Notes: generated by a model from the letters alone, not told the origin. 64,000 bases of DNA from Candidatus Poribacteria bacterium (GCA_003635265.1 PYIZ01000043.1:1-64000), one strand, 5' to 3'. Counted from the first letter of the stretch, positions 26,125 to 36,066 are shown. Program-made: numbers and translations.

Positions 26125-26961
26125 ATGAAACAAGCCACAGAAGAAGATGTTTTTGACCTGCAGATTGGTCTTGGTGAGTCCGAAACCTCTGTTGAAGATA
26201 AGCATTTCTTTGATACGGCTGGCTACCTAGTGCTAGAGGACCTCCTGAATCCCGACCAGATCTCGCAGGCACAGGATACACTGTCAAGGATTAAGGCGAC
26301 AATACCGAAAAATATAACGCTATTGCCAGACAGTCCCTATGGCTGCGAATTGGTCAACATTATTGAAGCAGAGAGCACCGCTGAGGATGCTATGGCACTG
26401 CCCCGTGTCCTCGATTATGTGCAGGAATTCATTTGGGGTCGCCAATACCGTCTCGTCGGCTCACGGGCAATACTCAGAACACCGGGAAAGGGCAGCCGAC
26501 TTAGCCAAGGGGGCGATGCTGATCCGAGACGCTATGCCCGCTACCGCTGTTTTGGAGATGGTCAATTCCGTTGCCTGATGATTACATGCCTTATTGCGCT
26601 GACTGACACCACCGATGGGGATGGAGCGTTCTGCGCAATCCCTGCCAGCCACAAAGCTAGCCTTCCACACCCCTATGAGAATACGGATCTGAACGCAATT
26701 GCGCCGCTGCAGAATATACCGCTGCGTGCTGGATCGGGTGTCCTGTTCACCGAAAACCTCTCTCACGCGTTCCAACCGACAATTCGCGAAAAAGATGTGT
26801 GGTTGTCTTACCAGTACGGTCCTTCGTACATGGTCAATTGGCCCCGCTGCGAACCATCAACTGACCTGCTAGCGCGGACCGCCGCTGATCCCGCCAAATC
26901 GCACCTGTTGTTAGAACCGTACTACCACCCCATCGGTTCACAGAAAAAACAGACGATGTAG
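26125..26961 (+). CDS. Phytanoyl-CoA dioxygenase family protein lacking the proximal His
   Basis: The product of 278 residues is a paralogue of the preceding protein: FLVLEDL-like N-terminal region, LTDTTDGDGAFCAIPASHKA, distal His214 in ENLSHAFQPT. At the place of the first metal His it has SQGG (127-130). Thus two of three metal ligands of the canonical site are missing and it may not bind iron in the normal way. I chose the ATG at 26125, downstream of TAGGTGAG; an ATG 9 bases upstream is also possible. Confidence 0.75.
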   Translation: MKQATEEDVFDLQIGLGESETSVEDKHFFDTAGYLVLEDLLNPDQISQAQDTLSRIKATIPKNITLLPDSPYGCELVNIIEAESTAEDAMALPRVLDYVQEFIWGRQYRLVGSRAILRTPGKGSRLSQGGDADPRRYARYRCFGDGQFRCLMITCLIALTDTTDGDGAFCAIPASHKASLPHPYENTDLNAIAPLQNIPLRAGSGVLFTENLSHAFQPTIREKDVWLSYQYGPSYMVNWPRCEPSTDLLARTAADPAKSHLLLEPYYHPIGSQKKQTM

Positions 26962-27000
26962 TTAATGCAAATTGCCACCCAAAGTACCAGCAGAGTTTTA

Positions 27001-28017
27001 TCAGATGCGCCCGGCAGTAAAATCTTCCAGTCGAATAACTTCGCCGCCACGTGCAGCCGACGCATTCGCACCGAGCACCGCTGCCAGACTATTCATACTA
27101 GTAGCATAAGAACTTCGCATCATACTTGGATCGCTAGATCGCACAGCTTTAACAAAAGCCTGTGCTTGCAAGGTAAAAGCGTTGTGGCTTTCCATTGTTT
27201 CCCAGACCGTCTCACCATTCTCGACAACCTCTTGCGCCGACCACTCCATCAATGAATCATCGCTGACTAGCATAACCTGCCCCCGTGAAACGCTCACATT
27301 GGTCAGTACCCGCGAAACACTCACATTGGCCGTTATGCCGCTAGTGAAGCGGTAATTGACGTTGTACACATGCGGCATGTTCATCGGTTCGGGTCCTTCG
27401 CCGGGTTTCCGGTCAACATAGAAGGCAGACACGGCTTCGATGTCTCCCAAGAAGTAGCGCAGCAGATCTACCGTGTGAATCGTGTTCTCAACGAATGAAC
27501 CGCCGCATAACTCGAAGCGACTAGTCCAGTAGCGGATCGGACTGCCACTGTAGAGGCGCTGCACCAAGGCGTGTCGCAAGGTACGTTCCTGCAATCTCCG
27601 ACATACCTCTTCCGCCGACGGATAATAGCGACTCATAAAGCCGACTTGGGAGACAACGCCCGATTTTCGGATAGCGGTCTCAAACCGAACAGCTTGTGCC
27701 ATATCGAGCGTCTGTGGTTTCTCGACAAAGATAGAAAATCCCTTGTCCGCCGCAATAGGGATTTCGTCTGTGTGAAGTGTTGGCGGAATACAGAGATAGA
27801 TTGCGTCGAGGTCTTCTTTGTCCAACATTTCATGGTGGTCGGTGTAGACCGCCTGTGCCCCGAAGGTTGTGGCTTGTGTCTTTGCAGTCTCTTCATTGAT
27901 ATCACAGAATGCCTGCAAAGTGACCTCGCCAGCTTCGACCAACGGTGCAAGACCTGGCAAGTGTGCCCGGGTGGGGATATGACCAAGACCAATAAATCCC
28001 AAACGGATAGGTTTCAT
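27001..28017 (-). CDS. Gfo/Idh/MocA family oxidoreductase
   Basis: The product of 338 residues has LGFIGLGHIPTRAHL as nucleotide-binding motif and FVEKPQTLD as the EKP motif, followed by a C-terminal domain with GSFVENTIHTVDLLRYFLG. The His of that segment is in the usual catalytic position. The ATG at 28017 lies 11 bases after GGAGG. It is divergently transcribed from the next Gfo/Idh gene and convergent with the PhyH pair. Confidence 0.87.
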   Translation of the reverse strand: MKPIRLGFIGLGHIPTRAHLPGLAPLVEAGEVTLQAFCDINEETAKTQATTFGAQAVYTDHHEMLDKEDLDAIYLCIPPTLHTDEIPIAADKGFSIFVEKPQTLDMAQAVRFETAIRKSGVVSQVGFMSRYYPSAEEVCRRLQERTLRHALVQRLYSGSPIRYWTSRFELCGGSFVENTIHTVDLLRYFLGDIEAVSAFYVDRKPGEGPEPMNMPHVYNVNYRFTSGITANVSVSRVLTNVSVSRGQVMLVSDDSLMEWSAQEVVENGETVWETMESHNAFTLQAQAFVKAVRSSDPSMMRSSYATSMNSLAAVLGANASAARGGEVIRLEDFTAGRI

Positions 28018-28063
28018 GGTGATATATGCCTCCATTCCTAAAAAATGTTATAATGACATGATG

Positions 28064-28093
28064 AGAATACCACATCTCAGCGGTAAGTATCAA
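28064..28093 (-). promoter_or_regulatory. Sigma-70-like promoter for the minus-strand Gfo/Idh gene
   Basis: On the minus strand TTGATA (28093-28088), 18 bases, TATTCT (28069-28064), about 46 bases before the start codon at 28017. Confidence 0.5.
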
Positions 28094-28222
28094 GTGTGAT
28101 ATGAGTTGACAAATTAATCCGTTGTGGATGATAATTGGTTATAGTCATCTTCGTGGAAATCAGAATTGTTTTGGGAGGCTGTAAAATTGTGCTGGATTTG
28201 GAGATTTCTGTGCGACCTATTT

Positions 28223-28253
28223 TTGAATTATCCTGCTACAATTATGCTATAAT
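28223..28253 (+). promoter_or_regulatory. Extended -10 promoter for the plus-strand Gfo/Idh gene
   Basis: TTGAAT (28223-28228), 19 bases, TATAAT (28248-28253) directly preceded by TGC, an extended -10. A second possible promoter with TTGACA at 28106 and GATAAT at 28130 (18-base spacer) lies upstream. Both fall in the 365-base divergent gap; no other gene is visible there. Confidence 0.6.
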
Positions 28254-28382
28254 ATTTTGATTAGAAGCAGGAGCTTACGTCTAAGATTGGTACTTTTGTA
28301 GCCGGTATTGTACGGCTCTTGGCATCTTTTTCACCGTTCGCATCTCGACTTAAAAATTCAATGTCTGTCAAAAGGAGAAAAC

Positions 28383-29489
28383 ATGAAGGATTTATACCGT
28401 GTCGCTATTATCGGCACAGGTCGTATGGGCGGCCTAATTGAGGATGAACTCACCGTTAACCAATTTTCGAGCCCTTATGGCCACTTCAGTGCCTACACCG
28501 CTATTGAGCAGACCGAGGTGGTGGCTGTTGCCAATCGCGGAGAGGAACGTCTGAAACGGTTCACCGATCGGTTCGGCATTACCAACACCTATCTCGATTA
28601 TCGCGAGATGATTGAGCGAGAAAAGCCGGATATCGTGAGCGTGACCACGCCCTCATTCGCACGCGCTGAACCGATTATCTTTGCGGCAGAACACGGGGTA
28701 CACGGGATATATTCCGAAAAGGGATTGTGTGCCTCGCTGGCAGAAGCCGATCGCATTGCCGATGCGTGTAAGGCAAATAACGTCGCCTTCAACTGGGGTG
28801 CGATGCGCCGACACCATGACGGCTACATTCGGATGCGTGACGCCATTGCCCAAGGAGATATCGGTGAACCTCAATATGCGGTGATGTCCAGCTACACCGA
28901 TATAATCAAGCACCACCCACATACCCTAGACTTGGTATCCATGTTGCTTGGCGATCCAATGCCAATCTGGGTGGAGGGACGTCTTGTGCAGCGGGGTGAG
29001 CCGTTGGCTGCAAACGCGGATCAACGTCCCCGTGCGTACCCGGAGTATGACTCGGACGGACACTGTTTTGTGCCACCCGCTGGGGAAGAAATTGCCGACC
29101 CCATGGTCGGATTCTTCCGGATTGGCTATGAAAACGACACAGAAGGCATTTTTCTACCCCTATCTGGACCATTCAACATTGATGTACACGGAACCGACGG
29201 GCACGCCTACGCATGGGACAATGGCGATGTTTTCTGCATTCGTCGCAGCGCAAAGGGCGGATCTGCCGTTGAGGAGCAGCTCATCAAACCGACCGGCGAA
29301 AGCCCCACCGTGTGCACGATCCGCAACATTATTCGTGAGATTGAAACGGGTGAGCGCACCACTGGCAATATCGACATAACGATGCAATCGGTGGAGGCGC
29401 AATTTGGTATCGCGCATTCGCACCTGCAAGGGGGAGCTCGCGTGGCATTACCCGTTGCGGATCGAACCCTTTACATCCCCGGCGGCTGA
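28383..29489 (+). CDS. Gfo/Idh/MocA family oxidoreductase
   Basis: The product of 368 residues has VAIIGTGRMGG as nucleotide-binding motif. At the EKP position it reads YSEKGLCA, with Glu-Lys kept and Pro replaced by Gly. The C-terminal domain contains MSSYTDIIKHHPHTLDLVSM, with His residues in the usual catalytic region. The ATG at 28383 follows AAAGGAGA. Gene order suggests it is followed in the same transcript by the DUF1080 gene, 127 bases on. That gap holds a small inverted repeat (TTATCCC/GGGATAA near 29518-29546). Confidence 0.85.
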   Translation: MKDLYRVAIIGTGRMGGLIEDELTVNQFSSPYGHFSAYTAIEQTEVVAVANRGEERLKRFTDRFGITNTYLDYREMIEREKPDIVSVTTPSFARAEPIIFAAEHGVHGIYSEKGLCASLAEADRIADACKANNVAFNWGAMRRHHDGYIRMRDAIAQGDIGEPQYAVMSSYTDIIKHHPHTLDLVSMLLGDPMPIWVEGRLVQRGEPLAANADQRPRAYPEYDSDGHCFVPPAGEEIADPMVGFFRIGYENDTEGIFLPLSGPFNIDVHGTDGHAYAWDNGDVFCIRRSAKGGSAVEEQLIKPTGESPTVCTIRNIIREIETGERTTGNIDITMQSVEAQFGIAHSHLQGGARVALPVADRTLYIPGG

Positions 29490-29616
29490 TAACTGATGCT
29501 AAGGAAATAGACAAAGTTATCCCGCTTTCACAATTTGGGATAAGTGAAGGTCAACCTGTTGACTGGAGCGAAACCCAATAGATGTAATCAAATCAATTAC
29601 AAAGGAGATAGCATTT

Positions 29617-30150
29617 ATGGCAAACGAATCAATTCAACTTTTTAATGGCATCGATCTCACAGGTTGGCAGATGCGGCATCCAGATCAAGAACACAAGTGG
29701 GTCGTCCACGACGGTATTCTCGATAATACTGATAAAGGTGTGGATATCATGACGAACCAAGAGTTCGGCGACTTTGAACTGCATATCGAGTATCTGGTGC
29801 CAGCAGATAGCAACAGTGGTATTTACCTCCGGGGTCGATATGAGATTCAGATTTTAGACAGCCTTGGGAAGACCTACTCATATCCAGCGGAGAATGGTGC
29901 CCTTTATAATCAAAAGCATGTAGATGTCGAAGCGAGTAAGCCGGCAGGAGAATGGCAAACGGTGGATGCAACACTCAAGGGCATGAGCCTGACAGTAGTC
30001 CTAAATGGGGTCAAGATCCACGATAACGTGACGATCGAAGGACCGACAGGTGGACAACTCGATGATGACAATCCACCGACGGGTCCCCTGATGTTGCAAG
30101 GCGACCATGGTCCCGTTCAATTCCGCAACATTCGGATTCGGGAACTGTAA
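29617..30150 (+). CDS. DUF1080 (3-keto-disaccharide hydrolase-type) protein
   Basis: The product of 177 residues is a single concanavalin-like jellyroll of the DUF1080 family: LFNGIDLTGWQMR at the start, DFELHIEYLVPADSNSGIYL and RGRYEIQILDSLG in the middle, and a Gly-rich end. Characterised DUF1080 proteins cleave 3-keto-glycosides formed by Gfo/Idh-type dehydrogenases, so the neighbouring Gfo/Idh gene is a plausible partner. There is no signal peptide, so it is cytoplasmic unless exported otherwise. RBS AAAGGAGA precedes the ATG. Confidence 0.88.
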   Translation: MANESIQLFNGIDLTGWQMRHPDQEHKWVVHDGILDNTDKGVDIMTNQEFGDFELHIEYLVPADSNSGIYLRGRYEIQILDSLGKTYSYPAENGALYNQKHVDVEASKPAGEWQTVDATLKGMSLTVVLNGVKIHDNVTIEGPTGGQLDDDNPPTGPLMLQGDHGPVQFRNIRIREL

Positions 30151-30255
30151 CAACCGATATGAATAAACGGCTCAAACCCAACCCGCTATTCATCATGTTT
30201 TCTAACAGGGGGCGTACTCAGTTTTTTGAACCATTTCCCTACAACAGGAGCATAA

Positions 30256-31266
<1,011 letters not shown>

Positions 31267-31291
31267 TTCGGAAACTCTTAACCATTTGTGA

Positions 31292-31696
31292 AGTAGCAAT
31301 TTTGCAGACGACTATATCACCAAGCCATTTAGTCCACGGGAAGTTATGCTGAGAGTCCGCGCCGCGCTGCGTCGCGCACCTACCGTTGCGCGCAGCAGAC
31401 CTGCAGACCAAATTCAGATTGATGACTTAAAGATTGATCTGGACAGACACCAAGTATTTAGCGATGGCAGCATTATTGATTTGACTACCACAGAGTTCAA
31501 AATCCTTTCTTTATTTGCGCATTCCCCGGGACGTGTCTTCACGCGCAGTATTCTGATGGCTGCGGTTTGGGGGCAAGAGTATTACGGCATTGAGCGCACG
31601 ATGGATACCCATGTAAGTCGCTTGCGTCGCAAGTTGGGACAGTTCGGAGAACGGATTGAGACGGTGCACGGCGTCGGCTATCGACTCAAGGAGTAA
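31292..31696 (+). pseudogene. Truncated PhoB/OmpR-type response regulator (DNA-binding domain only)
   Basis: A frame open from the stop at 31289 encodes only the last residues of a receiver domain (ADDYITKPFSPREV, including the conserved Lys-Pro) and a complete winged-helix domain (LTTTEFKILSLFAHSPGRVF, DTHVSRLRRKLGQF, GVGYRLKE). The phosphorylatable Asp and about 100 residues of receiver are missing, and no kinase gene is present. An ATG at 31346 could make a 116-residue DNA-binding protein but has no proper ribosome site. The position beside the phosphate operon suggests a former phoB. I call it a remnant, though a residual DNA-binding function is possible. Confidence 0.75.
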
Positions 31697-31736
31697 CAGA
31701 ACACAAGTATCAAACTATTAGCTGAATAAAAGATTA

Positions 31737-31775
31737 CAAAAGCCCGGCAAGTAAATTCTCGCCGGGCTTTTTTGT
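31737..31775 (+). terminator. Intrinsic terminator
   Basis: An 8-bp stem AGCCCGGC (31741-31748) and GCCGGGCT (31761-31768) is followed by TTTTTTG. It closes the fbp/response-regulator region ahead of the phosphate operon and may work in both directions. Confidence 0.85.
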
Positions 31776-31906
31776 TTCTATATAAAAACTAATTAAATCC
31801 CGACCGCACATCGACGGAGCAGTACCCTCCATTGGAGGTGTTTATGAAGTTTTTCTTAGTCCCAGTTAAATTTCCTTTTTGGGACATGCTTCATGGCACG
31901 CTTTTG

Positions 31907-31937
31907 TGTGACAAATTTGTGACATTTATGGTATATT
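31907..31937 (+). promoter_or_regulatory. Candidate Pho box and -10 for the phosphate operon
   Basis: Two exact copies of TGTGACA start at 31907 and 31918, an 11-base period with an AT-rich spacer, as in PhoB boxes. A -10 TATATT lies at 31932-31937, at the distance expected when the box replaces the -35. The leader to the porin start is about 65 bases. Confidence 0.6.
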
Positions 31938-32006
31938 TTAGATTAAGTAGTCTTACACGGTTTACCGAAATGTCATTGCACAAAAATGTTACCAAATGGA
32001 GGTACA

Positions 32007-33041
32007 ATGAAGAGATATTTTCTACGCGGCATTTTGCCTTTTGTGTGTTTATTGTTGAGTAACCCCACCGCTTTGTGGGGAGATGCGGGCAAGATTAGTG
32101 GCTACTTCTTTGGCGATTATTACTACGTGTTGAAATCCCATAACACTGAACTTGAGGAACGGAATGGATTCCAGTATCGGCGCGTCTACTTCGATTACGA
32201 CAGGAATTTGTCGGACGCATTTTCCACAAAGTTTCGGTTCGAGATGAATGGCCCAGCATTTCCCACAGAGCGCAAGAAAACCGAGCCATTTCTCAAAAAC
32301 GGCTATCTGAGATGGAAGAAACCCGAATGGCGGACGAATGTTTATGTGGGCTTAACCGGTAACCCAACTTGGAAGAATGTTGAAAGGGTCTGGGGCTATC
32401 GCTCCGTTGCAAAATCGCTGCTTCACATGCACAAAATGGGCAACGGCTCTGATTTTGGTATAGCCCTACAAGGTGATGCCGACAAATCAAAGAAAGTCAG
32501 CTATCACCTGATATTCGCAAACGGTACGAGCACAAGCGGAGAAATTGATAGCAATAAGAAGATCGCTTTTTCGCTTGCAGCTAGGCCCCTTACAGGTTTT
32601 ATCGTTGAAGGATATGCCGATTTTGAGAATGCGGTGGATCGGGGCAGATGGTACACATTACAAGGTTTGCTCGGCTATCAAAGTGAACAATTTCGGGTCG
32701 GCGTTCAACTTGCCAATCAGACGCGGGAGCAGGAAGGCAAGGACGACCTTAACATTTTAGCGACCTCGATGTTCAGCGCGGTGCAATTGCTCGAAAAGAA
32801 GCTATGGGCTTTTGCTCGGTTTGATCGCTTGTTCGATCCAAGCCCCGCTCCGAACAGCGGTTATATCCATTTTGATGACACAGCAGCGCCGAATATGATC
32901 GTTGCCGGACTGGATTGGACACCATTCGAGGCATTTCACATCATGCCCAATCTTGTCTATGTCTTTTACGATGAACCGGATAAAGGCGCCAAATCTGATG
33001 CAACGATTATGCCGCGTGTGACGGCATTCTTTAGGTTCTAG
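32007..33041 (+). CDS. Predicted outer-membrane porin, first gene of the phosphate operon
   Basis: The product of 344 residues has a signal peptide (MKRYFLRGILPFVCLLLS, cleavage near ALWGDA), begins its mature part with GKISGYFFGDYYYVLKSH and ends in Phe (MPRVTAFFRF), as outer-membrane barrels do. It could admit phosphate or phosphate esters, by analogy with the OprO/OprP type, but sequence similarity to those is not obvious. The ATG at 32007 follows GGAGG. It is directly behind the Pho-box-like promoter and ahead of phoU-pst. Confidence 0.75.
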   Translation: MKRYFLRGILPFVCLLLSNPTALWGDAGKISGYFFGDYYYVLKSHNTELEERNGFQYRRVYFDYDRNLSDAFSTKFRFEMNGPAFPTERKKTEPFLKNGYLRWKKPEWRTNVYVGLTGNPTWKNVERVWGYRSVAKSLLHMHKMGNGSDFGIALQGDADKSKKVSYHLIFANGTSTSGEIDSNKKIAFSLAARPLTGFIVEGYADFENAVDRGRWYTLQGLLGYQSEQFRVGVQLANQTREQEGKDDLNILATSMFSAVQLLEKKLWAFARFDRLFDPSPAPNSGYIHFDDTAAPNMIVAGLDWTPFEAFHIMPNLVYVFYDEPDKGAKSDATIMPRVTAFFRF

Positions 33042-33133
33042 CAATGGTTGTTTTATTCTATTTGTCCCTCAGATGATGCACTGCCATGTATCATGACAAG
33101 CGCTGGAATCTGACAAAATTGGAGGGGACACGT

Positions 33134-34261
33134 ATGCAATCTCACTTAGAAGAAAACATGCAGCAGGACATGGATCTAATCCGCAGCAATGTAATCGAGA
33201 TGGGCAAATTAGTTGAGCAAGCGTTAGAGACCTGTCTGGGTGCGATTGAGCATAATGATCGGCAGTCGGCTTATGTTGTGATCTTAAGGGACCGGCATAT
33301 CGATGAGTTAGAGGAGACGCTAGAATCACTTTGCCAGAGGTTCCTGATTAAACATCTGCCCGTCGCGACTCAAATGCGTTTTGTTTATTCGGTCATCAAA
33401 ATCAACACCGAATTGGAGCGTGTCGGTGATTATGCGAAAGCGATGGCTCGGCGATTTTTGACTGTCAGCGACCTGGGGGCACAAGCCTCCCATCCCAAGC
33501 TCATCGACATTGCCAACCTTGCAATTCCGTTCCTCCGCAACGCTTTGGACGCCTTCAGTGAAGGCGATGCTGAATTGGCAAAGGCAACGAGGGAAAGGGA
33601 AAAAGAACGGGCGATAGACAACCTGCGCTACGAAATTCATAGTGACTTAATCCAATTGCATAGCAATGGCGAATTGCCCTCAGAGGCACTGGTGCCACTG
33701 GTGACGATTGTCAGTTGCTTAGAGCGTGTAGCGAATCAGGCAAGCAATATCTGCGAAGAGGTTTTGTATATGTGCACCGGTGAAGATCTGAGGCATGACT
33801 ACCAGCAGGTGTTGCGCATACTTTTCGTCGCCGAGCACGATGCGTGCCGAGGACAGATGGCAGTCGGTATCGGCAATGCACTCGAATCACATAGGATACG
33901 GTTCAGCAGCGCTGGCGTGGCGTCCCAACCGCTGGATCGAAAGACCGTGCAATTCATGACGGAACAAGGGATTGACATCTCTGGTCAGACATCCAAATAT
34001 TTGAGCCAGATTTTAGATCTCAAAGATTACGCAATCATTGTATCGCTCTCTGAAGAAGCGGAAAGATCCATCCCGTCGTTGCCGTCGAGACCGGTGCGTA
34101 TTAGTTGGGAAGTGCCGGATCCATCAAAGCTTGAAGGAGCTGAAGCGGAACTTCAAGCCGCATACCAAAACACATTTCAATTTTTAGACACGCACATCCG
34201 AGAATTGGTTCAAGCAATTCTCGGTGATGATATTGAGAAGGAAAAGGAAACTGATGTTTAA
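33134..34261 (+). CDS. phoU: PhoU fused to an inactive arsenate-reductase-like domain
   Basis: The product of 375 residues has PhoU (about 1-215) with both three-helix repeats and the metal-binding motifs (NTELERVGDYA, 91-101; CLERVANQASNICEE, about 195-209). A domain of the ArsC/low-molecular-weight phosphatase fold follows (about 227-375: SSAGVASQPLDRKTVQFM, GIDISGQTSKYLSQI, WEVPDPSKLEGAEAE). The phosphate-binding loop that should be CxxxxxR reads AEHDACR (233-239): the catalytic Cys is Ala, while the Arg is kept. The second redox Cys is also gone. It may bind phosphate without catalysis. The ATG at 33134 follows GGAGGGG. Confidence 0.85.
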   Translation: MQSHLEENMQQDMDLIRSNVIEMGKLVEQALETCLGAIEHNDRQSAYVVILRDRHIDELEETLESLCQRFLIKHLPVATQMRFVYSVIKINTELERVGDYAKAMARRFLTVSDLGAQASHPKLIDIANLAIPFLRNALDAFSEGDAELAKATREREKERAIDNLRYEIHSDLIQLHSNGELPSEALVPLVTIVSCLERVANQASNICEEVLYMCTGEDLRHDYQQVLRILFVAEHDACRGQMAVGIGNALESHRIRFSSAGVASQPLDRKTVQFMTEQGIDISGQTSKYLSQILDLKDYAIIVSLSEEAERSIPSLPSRPVRISWEVPDPSKLEGAEAELQAAYQNTFQFLDTHIRELVQAILGDDIEKEKETDV

Positions 34262-35138
34262 TAAAGTGTTGTGCGCTATCGTTGCGGTAGCGTTCTGTCT
34301 ATTTTCAAATGGTTGTACAAAGAAAGATGAGACTAGTGAGAAGTTCGTGATTCAGAACGCGGGTTCTGATACGATGGTCAATCTCGCACAGGCGTGGGCA
34401 GAGGCGTATGCTACCGTCGAATCCAATGTGTCCCTTGAAGTTTCCGGCGGTGGTTCGGGAACCGGCATCGCTGCGTTGGTTAGCGGCACCGTAGACATCG
34501 CGAATTGTAGCCGTCAAATGACCCCGGCGGAAACTGAACGGGTGACGGAGAGTACCGGCGAGGCGCCGAAAGAGTTCATCGTTGGGTATGATGCGCTCGC
34601 TGTTTACGTTCACAAGGACAACCCACTGGCTGAAGTCTCCATAGAGCAACTCGCTAGCATCTACGGAGAAGATGGAGACATAACTGAATGGTCTCAACTT
34701 GGGATCGATAACAGCGAGTGCGCTAATGACGAGATTATTCGGGTAAGCCGACAATCGAATTCTGGGACATTCGTTTATTTCCGTTCAGCAGTTCTTGGCA
34801 AGAATCGCGACTATAAACTCGGCTCAAGAGATCTACACGGTTCTAAGGATGTTGTTGAACTTGTTGCACATACACCGTGTGCAATCGGTTATAGCGGTAT
34901 GGGGTACGCCACAGAAGAGGTGAAGATGCTCAAAATTGCAAAAACTGCTGGTGATATCGCCTATGGTCCCACCGCCCAAGGTGTGCTTGATGGTACATAT
35001 CCGATAGCAAGACCCTTGTATATGTATTCGCTCGGAACGCCAGAACCGCAGGAACAGGCTTACCTAGATTGGATCTTCTCGCCCACAGGACGGGGGATTG
35101 TTGAGAAAACAGGCTATGTGCCCGTCGGACAGAAGTGA
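34254..35138 (+). CDS. pstS: Phosphate-binding lipoprotein PstS
   Basis: The product of 294 residues has a signal peptide ending in the lipobox FSNGC and the phosphate-binding features of the PstS family: NAGSDTMVNLAQAWAEAY, VSGGGSGTGIAALVSGTVDI, SRQSNSGTFVYFR. The start overlaps the phoU stop by 8 bases with AGGAAAAGGAAA upstream, so translation is coupled. It delivers periplasmic phosphate to PstCA. Confidence 0.95.
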   Translation: MFNKVLCAIVAVAFCLFSNGCTKKDETSEKFVIQNAGSDTMVNLAQAWAEAYATVESNVSLEVSGGGSGTGIAALVSGTVDIANCSRQMTPAETERVTESTGEAPKEFIVGYDALAVYVHKDNPLAEVSIEQLASIYGEDGDITEWSQLGIDNSECANDEIIRVSRQSNSGTFVYFRSAVLGKNRDYKLGSRDLHGSKDVVELVAHTPCAIGYSGMGYATEEVKMLKIAKTAGDIAYGPTAQGVLDGTYPIARPLYMYSLGTPEPQEQAYLDWIFSPTGRGIVEKTGYVPVGQK

Positions 35139-35157
35139 GCCTGGATTCCCATTAATT

Positions 35158-36066
35158 ATGCGAACAATCGTGAATGTTTTTCACCAACTGGGACGTTGGT
35201 GTGAGCCAGTTATTGAAGTAATTATTCGCCTGTGCGGTATCAGCGCAATTATCTTCGTCTTTGGCATATTCTTTTTCGTTTTTCGGGAAGGGATGGGGTT
35301 TTTCTTTGGCGGCTTGGACATCGTTGAATTTCTCACAAGCCCCGAATGGTATCCCACCTCTGTGAGTAATAAACGTTACGGCGTCTTAGCATTGATCGCC
35401 GGTACGTTTAGCGTGACAGCCTTAGCGATGATTATCGCTGTGCCGTTTGGGCTTGGGGCAGCTATTTTCGTATCTGAATTTTGCGGACCAAAACTGAAGG
35501 AGACTCTCAAAATCGTCATCGAGTTACTCGCGGCGATTCCCTCCGTTGTGTGGGGTTTCATCGGCTTAACGGTGATGAACGCACTGATTATCGAACTGTT
35601 CAACGTGCCGATCGGTTTAACAATGCTAAACGGTGGCATCATTCTGGCGTTGATGAGCGTCCCCATCATCGTCTCTATCGGTGAAGACGCGCTCAAAGCA
35701 GTTCCGGATTCGTATCGAGAAGCGGCTGAAGCACTCGGGGCAACACGATGGCAAGTGGTTTATCGTGTGTTGCTGCCTACAGCGAAGAATGGGCTGCTTG
35801 CAGCGGTATTACTGGGTGTTGGTCGCGCCGTGGGTGAAACTATGGCGGTGCTGATGACAACAGGCCACGCGGTAAACATCCCAAATAGTCCTTTCGACTC
35901 CGTCCGCACACTGACCGCCACGATCGCAGCCGAGCTGGGTGAGGCAGCGGTGGGAAGTGATCACTATCGTGTGTTATTTATCATAGGTGTTTTATTATTT
36001 ACAATTACATTTGTCGTAAACTTTGTCACTGACCTTGTGATTAAAGGTATCCGCGAAAAGGCGTAG
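35158..36066 (+). CDS. pstC: Phosphate ABC transporter permease PstC
   Basis: The product of about 302 residues has six predicted transmembrane helices and the permease EAA-type loop (YREAAEALGATRWQVVYRVLLP). AIPSVVWGFIGL and RAVGETMAVLMTTGHA are typical of PstC. The ribosome site at 35158 is weak. The gene lies 19 bases after pstS. Confidence 0.95.
   Translation: MRTIVNVFHQLGRWCEPVIEVIIRLCGISAIIFVFGIFFFVFREGMGFFFGGLDIVEFLTSPEWYPTSVSNKRYGVLALIAGTFSVTALAMIIAVPFGLGAAIFVSEFCGPKLKETLKIVIELLAAIPSVVWGFIGLTVMNALIIELFNVPIGLTMLNGGIILALMSVPIIVSIGEDALKAVPDSYREAAEALGATRWQVVYRVLLPTAKNGLLAAVLLGVGRAVGETMAVLMTTGHAVNIPNSPFDSVRTLTATIAAELGEAAVGSDHYRVLFIIGVLLFTITFVVNFVTDLVIKGIREKA

Noticed and set aside
31832-32062. 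Open frame with a good ribosome site ahead of the porin gene (begins MKFFLVPVKFPFWDML).
   Set aside because: It covers the Pho-box-like repeat and the promoter of the porin, runs into the porin gene in another frame and has no family features.
33800-34240. Arsenate reductase activity and an arsenic resistance locus.
   Set aside because: The catalytic Cys is Ala and no arsenic transporter or regulator is present.
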